A DNA stretch of 64,000 nucleotides from Mesorhizobium sp. (GTDB lineage Bacteria > Pseudomonadota > Alphaproteobacteria > Rhizobiales > Rhizobiaceae). The stretch is taken from NCBI GenBank assembly GCA_004020645.1, contig SAQL01000012.1:152091-216090 (forward strand), read 5' to 3'. Positions 17,226 to 23,753 of the stretch are shown one piece after another. The notes under the pieces are model-generated. The model saw nothing but the letters and a program-made list of their open reading frames with translations. It was not told where the DNA came from and did no database searches. The number at the start of each line of letters is the position of its first letter. Positions within the stretch are counted from its first letter, which is position 1. The translations under genes and the position numbers were made by a program.

Positions 17226-17794
17226 GCGACCCGCTGCGCGTTCTGGTGGTCGAGGATGAATGGCTCATCGCCGAGGACATCGCTGCTTGTCTGCGCGCTT
17301 CGGGACATCAGGTGATCGGCCCCGCCCCTTCGGTGGCGGCGGCCCTTGGCCTTATCGGCGAAAATCATGTCGACGTGGCGCTGCTGGATGTTCAACTGCA
17401 TGGCGAAACGAGCCTGGCGATCGCAGAGGAATTACAAACCCGCCACATTCCTTTTGCGTGCCTGACCGGATTTGGGCCGCGCGATGTTCCACCCGCCTTC
17501 GCCAACTCTAGATTTGTTCGCAAGCCGGCGGATCAGGCTACCATTCTGAGTGCCTTGGCAGAATTGGTCCCGGCGTCCCAGCTCGTTTCATCAGCCTCGT
17601 CGTGGCGCGGCGCCTCGGCTTGTTTCCGTCATTCGCCGAAAAGGCGTGCGGTCCAGGACGATGTGCTACCTCAATCTCCGGTGGGACCGTTTCATCGGAA
17701 ACGAACGCTGGCACTCGTTGATCGCTCAATGGGAACCATTTTCGCTACTGGCTGTTCGGCCCGCAGGAAGGAGCCGGACAATGGAGCGACGTAA
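17222..17794 (+). CDS. Single-receiver response regulator
   Basis: Residues 5-118 form a receiver: E11/D12 acidic pocket, phospho-acceptor D56 (ALLDVQLHGE), T82 (CLTGFG) and K101 (FVRKPAD). It starts with GTG overlapping the kinase stop (GTGA), so it is the kinase's cognate partner. Residues 120-190 have no recognisable domain and are low in hydrophobic structure (RGASACFRHSPKRRAVQDD). A stress promoter for the next gene lies inside this tail, and the tail overlaps that gene. The C-terminus may therefore be a frameshifted or run-on extension of a 120-residue receiver. Confidence 0.85.
   Translation: MSDPLRVLVVEDEWLIAEDIAACLRASGHQVIGPAPSVAAALGLIGENHVDVALLDVQLHGETSLAIAEELQTRHIPFACLTGFGPRDVPPAFANSRFVRKPADQATILSALAELVPASQLVSSASSWRGASACFRHSPKRRAVQDDVLPQSPVGPFHRKRTLALVDRSMGTIFATGCSARRKEPDNGAT
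17732..17756 (+). promoter_or_regulatory. Candidate EcfG promoter of the small membrane protein
   Basis: GGAAC (17732-17736), a 16-base spacer and TGTT (17753-17756). It ends 24 bases before the ATG at 17781 and just ahead of AAGGAG at 17768-17773. It lies within the 3' part of the receiver gene. Confidence 0.6.
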
Positions 17795-18434
17795 CGCTAT
17801 ACTTTCGCTGGTGATAGCAGCGATCATTATCGTCGGCTTTCTCATTGGCTTTTTGTATGCCGACATGGGCTGGCGCACCTCGCCACTTAAAAGAGCCGCT
17901 GAACAAAACCAAGGTGGAAACGCCCCGGCCGACACCTCGCCTGCGGCGGGCATCAAGAAGAATCCCAAAGAGAATACCGAGATGCCGGATCAGCAATAAC
18001 CGCCGGGCAGGAATACAAACCGGGCAGGAATTCGAACCGGGGGAGCGCATTGGCGACAAGCTGGATGGCCTCGCCCCAACGCCGGGAACCAATCGCTGCA
18101 TCGGCTTTGCTGGTGATGTCGGACTTACGTTGGCTGCTGGTTCCTGGCTGCCAACGCAGCGACCTTGTCGTCCGTCACTGAAATCTCCCCTGCGGGTATA
18201 AGCCGTTCTGACATTTGCGTATGGAACCACGCCGTGCTCAGGCTCCAGGGATGATAACCGGCCGATCCAATTGCTCCTCACCGATGCATCTCGATTGGCT
18301 CTCGCTGCGAGCCACTCCGCCCGCTCCCGCGTCAGGCCGATAAGGCAAGTGCCAGCGAAGTCCGCAGGCACATCCACGGTGGTATCGAACACGGCCCATG
18401 TGTTGGTCGGTTCCTGAACGGGCAAAAACCTCAT
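17745..18434 (-). CDS. Rhizobial small protein with a probable run-on C-terminus
   Basis: The first 50 or so residues (MRFLPVQEPTNTWAVFDTTV, then LIGLTRERAEWLAARANRD) look like a compact conserved rhizobial small protein of about 60 residues. The frame then stays open for another 175 codons of Arg/Ser/Pro-rich sequence with no domain character, and it runs antisense through the membrane-protein gene. The stop of the original gene has probably been lost by mutation or frameshift near 18270. AGGTG lies seven bases before the ATG at 18434. Only the N-terminal part is supported; function unknown. Confidence 0.45.
   Translation of the reverse strand: MRFLPVQEPTNTWAVFDTTVDVPADFAGTCLIGLTRERAEWLAARANRDASVRSNWIGRLSSLEPEHGVVPYANVRTAYTRRGDFSDGRQGRCVGSQEPAANVSPTSPAKPMQRLVPGVGARPSSLSPMRSPGSNSCPVCIPARRLLLIRHLGILFGILLDARRRRGVGRGVSTLVLFSGSFKWRGAPAHVGIQKANEKADDNDRCYHQRKYSVTSLHCPAPSCGPNSQ
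17781..17999 (+). CDS. Small single-pass membrane protein, 72 residues
   Basis: It begins MERRNAILSLVIAAIIIVGF with a hydrophobic helix at about residues 6-27, then a short hydrophilic tail rich in Lys, Asn and Pro (PAAGIKKNPKENTEM). Topology is probably a short cytoplasmic N-terminus and an exported tail. The ribosome-binding site AAGGAG sits seven bases upstream of the ATG. A longer in-frame upstream reading runs into the receiver gene and has no start signal. The embedded stress promoter suggests expression under stress, independent of the kinase operon. No family recognised. Confidence 0.75.
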   Translation: MERRNAILSLVIAAIIIVGFLIGFLYADMGWRTSPLKRAAEQNQGGNAPADTSPAAGIKKNPKENTEMPDQQ

Positions 18435-18736
18435 AACAGCACCTGCTAATATACAGGACGAACTTACGGACGGAGCACTGTTCCGGCATCAACCAAACGA
18501 AGGAGAATTTTTCGTTCTGACACGCTGCGGGGCGCTGAGCCTCGGGCTCGCGAATTGACCCATACTTTCTGCATCTTCTGCATCGCGGCTGCGACGTCGC
18601 CGAAATAGGGTGGCAGATCTCGACGAGCGAACGCATCGGAGCCCGCCAAGCGGCGGCGCTTTTTGCGTGTCAGCTATCCGCCTTCAGTGCTCGATCTCGC
18701 GGACAGTGTGGCCTCAGCGTGTCCCTCAAGGAACTG
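18435..18736. other. Intergenic stretch, about 300 bases
   Basis: No convincing gene is seen. Upstream of the 18434 gene there is GGAAC (18484-18480) followed after 16 bases by GTT. This is one base short of the usual EcfG spacing, so it is only a weak promoter candidate. Confidence 0.4.
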
Positions 18737-18925
18737 TCAGCCGGCCTTGGGAGCGCTGCTCGGAACAAGGAATCCACCCTTTAGCAACTCCAGGGCGTCG
18801 AGTGCCTCGTCATCCAGCAAATTTGTCAGAGCCACCCCGTCTGCGAAGACAACCTTGTCGTCGTCTATGTCATAGACCTCCCAAAGCCCTTCCTTGATCC
18901 GTCGAATGGCGTGCCGATGCTCCAT
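18737..18925 (-). CDS. Small hypothetical protein, 62 residues
   Basis: A 62-residue acidic protein starting MEHRHAIRRIKEGLWEVYDI. It has a pattern of short strands (KEGLWEVYDIDDDKVVFADG) and a C-terminal helix (LDDEALDALELLKGG). It looks like a small folded cytoplasmic protein, with no signal peptide. No ribosome-binding site is obvious before the ATG at 18925. I do not recognise a named family; the amino-acid composition is that of a real protein and not of an antisense shadow. Confidence 0.5.
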   Translation of the reverse strand: MEHRHAIRRIKEGLWEVYDIDDDKVVFADGVALTNLLDDEALDALELLKGGFLVPSSAPKAG

Positions 18926-19295
18926 AAGCAGACGCTAATTGAGTCGCGGAAATGGTGGGTAGAAAAAAATCAGGGTTAGGCCGACATTAGTAGTGGAAAA
19001 CCTCAGGCGCCCTGACGCGTGATGCGTGTGCGCAAGTCAAGGTACGCTGGCTGCGCGTGGCCCGAGGGGACCGTATCGACCGCGGGTCCAAATAGCCAGG
19101 TTGGGAAACCCTTCGACATCATTGCGGACACTCGGCCTCTGATGTAATTTAGGGTTTGATCAAGTGAGGAATATACCGCTGTCGCGACGGCTTTTCTCTC
19201 TTTTCTGTCTCGGCAGATAGCATGCTCTCTAACGGACCTGGCACTGCAAGCTGTGTTCTTGTGGTCGCCAGGTATCAGCGGTTGAGGGATTTGCC
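18926..19295. other. Intergenic region upstream of the caspase-like gene
   Basis: About 370 bases with no supportable gene. It must hold the promoter of the caspase-like gene. A GAGGG ribosome-binding site precedes its ATG by seven bases. No EcfG-type or other recognisable promoter motif was found. Confidence 0.5.
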
Positions 19296-21848
19296 ATGCT
19301 CCGACGTTGCGGATTCGTTGCAGCTTTGATGCTCGCAAGCTTCACGGCTTTCGATGCTTCTGCAGTCGAGCGAAGGGTCGCCTTTGTAATCGGCAACTCC
19401 GATTACCGGGAAGTCTCGGCCCTTAAGAACCCGGCCAAAGATGTGGTGGACGTGTCCAACACGTTTCGATCGGCTGGTTTTGATGTTTTCGTGGCGAGCA
19501 ATCTTACAAAGCTGCAGTTTGAAGACCAGTTCCGCAACTACCTTGCCGCCGTGGACGGGGCGGATGTAGCTGTCGTCTACTATTCCGGTCACGGCTTTCA
19601 GATCGGCGGCGAAAATTTCCTGATCCCCGTCGATGCCTCGTTGAAAGATGCGGCGGACGTCGAGGTTCAGGCAATCAAGCTGAACGACGTGCTGCAGCAG
19701 ATGCGTTCGAAATCGAAGATCCAGGTGATCATCCTCGATGCCTGCCGCAACAATCCATTCCCTCGCAAGGACTATTGGCTCAGGGACCAGCTTCTTACCG
19801 CCAGCGGCACCGGCCTTGCGCAAGTAAGGAGCTCGCTGAACACGCTGATTGCTTTCGCCACCGAACCCGGCGCGGTTGCCTATGACGGCGCCGGCGACCT
19901 CAGTCCTTTTTCATTGGCGTTTTCTCGTCGCGCGCTCGCCCCGAACCAGGAGATCCGCACGGTCATGTCGGCCGTCCGCCGGGATGTGGTTGAGGCTACC
20001 AAGGGCTTGCAGGTTCCCTGGGAGAACTCTTCGCTGATCGACGAAGTCGTTCTGATGCGTCGCAGCAGCCGCCCATCGCTGCCGCCGGTGCTGGAGACGG
20101 TCGTGCTGTCGGGGGCTGGCCCCGTCGATCTGAATCTCCCGGAACCGGTGGAGGTCGACGGCGGATCAATCACTGTCAGCATCGAAAGACCACCCGCCTT
20201 GGGACGCCTGATGCTGGACGGCAAGGTCGTCGAGCCGGGGGATCTGATCCAGGGCAAGGATCTGCCGCGTTTGCAGATGGATGTCCCCAAGGGAATTGGC
20301 GAGCCAGAAGAGATGGATATGCTGGCCTACGCCGCACGCGACAATTGGGGCGGCGAAGCCAAGGGCATGGTGGTGTTCCGGGTCAAGAGCGGCGAAGGAA
20401 CCCAGGGCCAACAGGTGATGGCCTCGCTCGAAGCCGAGCAGAAGCAGCAGGTACTGCGGCGCGGCATTCATGTCACCGGTACCGCCGAGGCGATCGAGAA
20501 CCGGGAGATCGACGTTCCGGTCGGCATCGGCGCGGTTGCCCTGAACCTTGATCTCCCGACAGACGATTCGGCGGTCAGCCTGAAAGTTGCAAACTATCCG
20601 GCGACGGGAACGCTTTCCCTGCCGGATCGGCCCCTGACGCCCGAATCGAGCTTGACGGTCGGTGAAGTCGAGGTGCTGCGCTATGAACCCCAGATCGGAG
20701 CCAGCGCACCGGTTGAGGTCGGCTTCGAAGTTCGGGCGGACAGCGGAGTATCCAAACCCGCCAAAATGAAACTGTCGCCAAGCGTCGATCCGTGCGACTT
20801 GGCTGCCGGTGAACCTCTCGACCTTCAAGGCGTCGTCCCCGGCCTGCTGCCAAATGAAATCGGCGCCGACGCGGTGAAACTCTGCGAGGCTGCGGTGAAG
20901 GCGTATCCCGATGTCGCCCGCTTCCGCTATGAACTGGGTCGCGCGCTGCTTGCAGCCGGCAAGGTCGACCAGGCCAGGAAAGCCATACAACAGGCCGCCG
21001 ACAGGGGGCACGTGCGCGCTGTGTTCGAACTCGGCTACCTCTACGCGACCGGAACGGGCCTGGCCGTCGACCGCAAGGAGGCCAACACCTTCTACGCGGC
21101 TGCAGCCGACAAGGGCGATCCCTACGGGATGACGTCGTGGGGCCGTGCCTTGTTCCATGGCTACGGCGTCGAGCGCGACACCGGCAAGGGGCTGGACCTG
21201 CTGCTCAAGGCGGCGGCGATGGGGCACACCTATGCCATGAACGATCTCGCGGCGATCTTCACCGAAGGCCGCAACGGCGTGCCCGCCGATCAGGCCCGCG
21301 CCGTCGCGTTCCTGGAGGCCGGCGTCCAGCGTCAGGACATGTATTCGATGAACTTGCTCGGTCGCAATTACCTCAGCGGCCGGGGCGTCGAGAAGGATCC
21401 GATGGCTGCGCTGGCGCTTTTTCAGAAGGCCATCGACCTCGGCCAGCCCTATGCGCCGGGCAGTCTTGCGCGCATGTACCGTGATGGCGTTGGCGTGGAG
21501 CAGAACCTTGATGAGGCCCAACGTCTGTTTGAACTGGCGACCTCGCGCGGCGACCAGTCCGGCGCCTACGATCGCGCGGCTCTCGAGATGCAAAAGGGCG
21601 ACAAGGCCGACCAGGCCGTCGCCGTGCGTTTCCTGGCATTCACAGTTGCACTCGATCTTCGCAATGAGCTGCCTGACGCCCGGGCGACGTTGGCGAAATT
21701 CGGGACCAAGGCGAAAGCGGCGGCGTTGAAGCAACTGCGTGGGGAACTCAAGTCGAAGATTCCGTTGAGCGGTTCTGTCGACAAGCAACTGGTCAAATTG
21801 GCCAGGGCGGTCTGGGAACAAGCCAATCCGCGTCGGGATTTGTTCTGA
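19296..21848 (+). CDS. Secreted caspase-like (peptidase C14) protein with Sel1 repeats
   Basis: An 850-residue protein with an N-terminal signal peptide ending near ASA (residue 23). Residues 26-255 are a metacaspase/caspase-fold domain with catalytic His99 (VYYSGHGFQ) and Cys150 (IILDACRNNPF). A middle region of beta-rich sequence (residues 260-510) has no named domain. Residues 530-780 contain TPR/Sel1-like repeats (GHVRAVFELGYLYATGTGLA, then AMNDLAAIFTEGRNGV). The architecture suggests an exported protease bound to protein partners. It is co-transcribed with a small lipoprotein gene 14 bases downstream. Biological role unknown. Confidence 0.87.
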   Translation: MLRRCGFVAALMLASFTAFDASAVERRVAFVIGNSDYREVSALKNPAKDVVDVSNTFRSAGFDVFVASNLTKLQFEDQFRNYLAAVDGADVAVVYYSGHGFQIGGENFLIPVDASLKDAADVEVQAIKLNDVLQQMRSKSKIQVIILDACRNNPFPRKDYWLRDQLLTASGTGLAQVRSSLNTLIAFATEPGAVAYDGAGDLSPFSLAFSRRALAPNQEIRTVMSAVRRDVVEATKGLQVPWENSSLIDEVVLMRRSSRPSLPPVLETVVLSGAGPVDLNLPEPVEVDGGSITVSIERPPALGRLMLDGKVVEPGDLIQGKDLPRLQMDVPKGIGEPEEMDMLAYAARDNWGGEAKGMVVFRVKSGEGTQGQQVMASLEAEQKQQVLRRGIHVTGTAEAIENREIDVPVGIGAVALNLDLPTDDSAVSLKVANYPATGTLSLPDRPLTPESSLTVGEVEVLRYEPQIGASAPVEVGFEVRADSGVSKPAKMKLSPSVDPCDLAAGEPLDLQGVVPGLLPNEIGADAVKLCEAAVKAYPDVARFRYELGRALLAAGKVDQARKAIQQAADRGHVRAVFELGYLYATGTGLAVDRKEANTFYAAAADKGDPYGMTSWGRALFHGYGVERDTGKGLDLLLKAAAMGHTYAMNDLAAIFTEGRNGVPADQARAVAFLEAGVQRQDMYSMNLLGRNYLSGRGVEKDPMAALALFQKAIDLGQPYAPGSLARMYRDGVGVEQNLDEAQRLFELATSRGDQSGAYDRAALEMQKGDKADQAVAVRFLAFTVALDLRNELPDARATLAKFGTKAKAAALKQLRGELKSKIPLSGSVDKQLVKLARAVWEQANPRRDLF

Positions 21849-21862
21849 TCAACAAGGAGGCA

Positions 21863-22186
21863 ATGGTGGGCAGAAATCGGAAGCAGGCAACAATCGGGAT
21901 AACTCTGTCCATCGCCATGGCGGGGGTCATGGGCTGCACATCCTGGCCACCCCTTCAACCGACGCCGCTGGTGGCGACGCCCACGCCGGCGCCGAAGGTC
22001 GTTCGCAGAGCCGCGGCGCCGAAGGCCGTCAACCCTGCTCCCAAACCGGTGGCCGCCAAGAAAGTGGTCAAACCGGTCGCGGACGAGCCTGCTGCCGCAC
22101 CTCCCGTATTCATTCCTTCTTCGGGAGGTGGCGGGAATGGCGGGAGTGGGGGGAGCAGCGGAGGAGGAGGTGGCTGGGGAGGATAA
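21863..22186 (+). CDS. Small Pro/Ala/Gly-rich lipoprotein
   Basis: A 107-residue protein with an N-terminal hydrophobic stretch and a lipobox-like MAGVMGC, so Cys25 is probably lipidated. The mature part is repetitive: Pro/Ala/Lys-rich (PTPAPKVVRRAAAPKAV), ending in a glycine-rich tail. A strong AAGGAGG precedes the ATG at 21863. It follows the caspase-like gene closely and is probably made with it. Its low-complexity tail suggests a flexible envelope tether. No family assigned. Confidence 0.72.
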   Translation: MVGRNRKQATIGITLSIAMAGVMGCTSWPPLQPTPLVATPTPAPKVVRRAAAPKAVNPAPKPVAAKKVVKPVADEPAAAPPVFIPSSGGGGNGGSGGSSGGGGGWGG

Positions 22187-22223
22187 CGTTGAATGGCTGC
22201 TGCAAGTAAGCCAAGCAATTAGA

Positions 22224-22265
22224 GCATTTACGGCCAAGTGAAGTCACTTGGCGTCGCAGAAATGC
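22224..22265. terminator. Nested inverted repeat after the lipoprotein gene
   Basis: The inner arms GCCAAGTGA and TCACTTGGC (22233-22241 and 22244-22252) enclose two bases. The outer arms GCATTT (22224-22229) and AAATGC (22260-22265) flank them. This compact palindrome lies between the plus-strand lipoprotein gene and the minus-strand DUF6931-like gene, so it could end transcription from either side. There is no T run, so it may instead be a dispersed palindromic element. Confidence 0.5.
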
Positions 22266-22339
22266 CGCTAAATCAAACAGATAGGGCCGGATGCTCAGTT
22301 CAATTTGAACGTATCCCGCTCGCGGATCCGGGCTACGGT

Positions 22340-22918
22340 CTAATTTGCATCCGCTGATTGGCGCAGCGCCTCGATCTCCGCCATCTGAATGCCCATTTCG
22401 ACAAACCCGGAAAGAACTGAAAAACGGTCCTCCAGTGCAACGCGTGCCAATCCGGCCAGAACCCCCGCACTCACAGCGCGGGCGGCAGGTAATGGCTGCA
22501 AAGCCGATACCGCTGACGCCTCCAGAGCCGAACCATTGCCATGCCGTCCTGCAGCCAGGGCAATCCAGGCGGCCGGCGTTGCTGGCGGCATTGCCGCAGC
22601 CTGGCTCACTTCGGCGTGATTGTTCGGGCTATCCGGTTCGCTGACCCAGTCACGAACAAGCGCAAGCAACTCCTGATCCCTGGCATCGAGCAGAACGGTG
22701 AGGTGGCTCAGGCATTCATGCGCCCACCACACCGCAGCCCGCTCGGGAAGCAGATAGGCACAGAACGTAATCGCCTCCTCGGGCACCCGCCCGGCAAGCA
22801 GGGCACGGCAAAATTCGATCGAAGGCTGTTCGGTCGGAAGTGCCACCATGTCCCTGGAAACAGCGGGGCAGGCCATGAAAAGATCCCGTGCCGTTTTGAA
22901 TCGAAGCTCATTGGCCAT
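22340..22918 (-). CDS. T6SS-associated DUF6931-like protein
   Basis: A 192-residue protein starting MANELRFKTARDLFMACPAV. It has FCRALLAGRVPEEAITFCAYLL-type helices, RAAVWWAHECLSHL and TPAAWIALAAGRHGNGSA. This pattern resembles the DUF6931 family, which I recall from type VI secretion loci. The ATG at 22918 was chosen; a TTG at 22945 would add nine residues. It probably acts in the cytoplasm. It sits at the edge of the T6SS accessory region and is divergent from an OmpA-like gene. Function within T6SS unknown. Confidence 0.65.
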   Translation of the reverse strand: MANELRFKTARDLFMACPAVSRDMVALPTEQPSIEFCRALLAGRVPEEAITFCAYLLPERAAVWWAHECLSHLTVLLDARDQELLALVRDWVSEPDSPNNHAEVSQAAAMPPATPAAWIALAAGRHGNGSALEASAVSALQPLPAARAVSAGVLAGLARVALEDRFSVLSGFVEMGIQMAEIEALRQSADAN

Positions 22919-23112
22919 GGCCGCCACGCTTTTCCCAGGGAACAATCGACACTGAAGCCCTGGACAGGGCGCGGGTCAAGTCTCCAGTCCTGAGCAAGAT
23001 GCAACTGCCCTTCACCACCCGTATGCTTGACGTTTATTGACAGACAATCGATTCGGAATTTGGTATTGTCCGCAGTCGATGAAATCGGATGCTCAAGACA
23101 GGAGTAACCGTC

Positions 23113-23643
23113 ATGCAGTTGGGCAGTTTAGCTTTCGTGTTTACGGTCGCGCTTTTTTCGACCCACGCTTTTGCTGATCCGCTTCAGAAATCAGAAGACA
23201 TCGTGAAGTTTTTTGACGCGGCGAGCGAGTTCGGCCCGTCGCGTGGAGTTTGCGTCGGCACCGAGGAAGAATGCAACAGCAAGAACAAGCAAGCGCCTGC
23301 CGAAAAAACCAGCCTCGACATGCTGATCAATTTCGGCCTGGATTCTGCGGAACTCGATGCGACTGCCCGCGCTGAACTGGACGAGTTCGCCAAGGCACTC
23401 AAGGACAGCCGACTGAGCACTCTGAACTTCGTTGTTGAGGGTCACACCGATGCAAGCGGCTCGGCTGATTACAACGAGGGACTGTCGGAACGAAGAGCGA
23501 GATCGGTAACAACCTTCCTGACCTCTAACGGCATCGATCCTGCCCGCATCAAAGCGGCAGGTTTGGGCGAAGCGAATCCGCGCAGCCCCAATCCGTTCGA
23601 TCCGGTAAACCGCCGCGTGGAAATGCGGATAAAGACTGAGTAG
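23113..23643 (+). CDS. OmpA-family peptidoglycan-binding protein
   Basis: A 176-residue exported protein. The signal peptide is near residues 1-20 (FTVALFSTHAFA). Residues 65-175 form an OmpA-like domain (LINFGLDSAELDATARAELD, VVEGHTDASGSADYNEGLSE, RRARSVTTFL, NRRVEMRI) with the conserved Asp and Arg that bind diaminopimelate. The start at 23113 is supported by AGGAG eight bases upstream; an upstream ATG (23089) lacks one. It is divergent from the DUF6931-like gene. It may help anchor the T6SS to the cell wall, or may be a general envelope protein. Confidence 0.82.
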   Translation: MQLGSLAFVFTVALFSTHAFADPLQKSEDIVKFFDAASEFGPSRGVCVGTEEECNSKNKQAPAEKTSLDMLINFGLDSAELDATARAELDEFAKALKDSRLSTLNFVVEGHTDASGSADYNEGLSERRARSVTTFLTSNGIDPARIKAAGLGEANPRSPNPFDPVNRRVEMRIKTE

Positions 23644-23703
23644 CTGGAGCGGGTGCGCTTAGACTGAGACCAGACCCGCGCGTCCTGTTCGACGCGAACC
23701 GAT

Positions 23704-23730
23704 GGTCAGCGCAGCAAACCAAACCGATTC
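23704..23730. repeat. Intergenic repeat, copy 1
   Basis: GGTCAGCGCAGCAAACC at 23704-23720, followed by AAACCGATT. A near-identical stretch occurs at 35596-35620. It lies between the convergent OmpA and M23 peptidase genes. Confidence 0.5.
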
Positions 23731-23753
23731 CGATTTCCGGGCCATGCGCTGGC

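Noticed and set aside
18460..18484. EcfG-like promoter upstream of the gene at 18434
   Set aside because: GGAAC and GTT are present but the spacing is one base too short compared with the six good sites, so it was not called as a feature.
18464..18649. 61-codon minus-strand frame starting MAGSDAF
   Set aside because: No ribosome-binding site, no recognisable pattern, and composition like random high-GC sequence.
20166..21821. Long minus-strand frame inside the caspase-like gene
   Set aside because: It is antisense to Sel1 repeats and the protease, and its composition is typical of a shadow frame.
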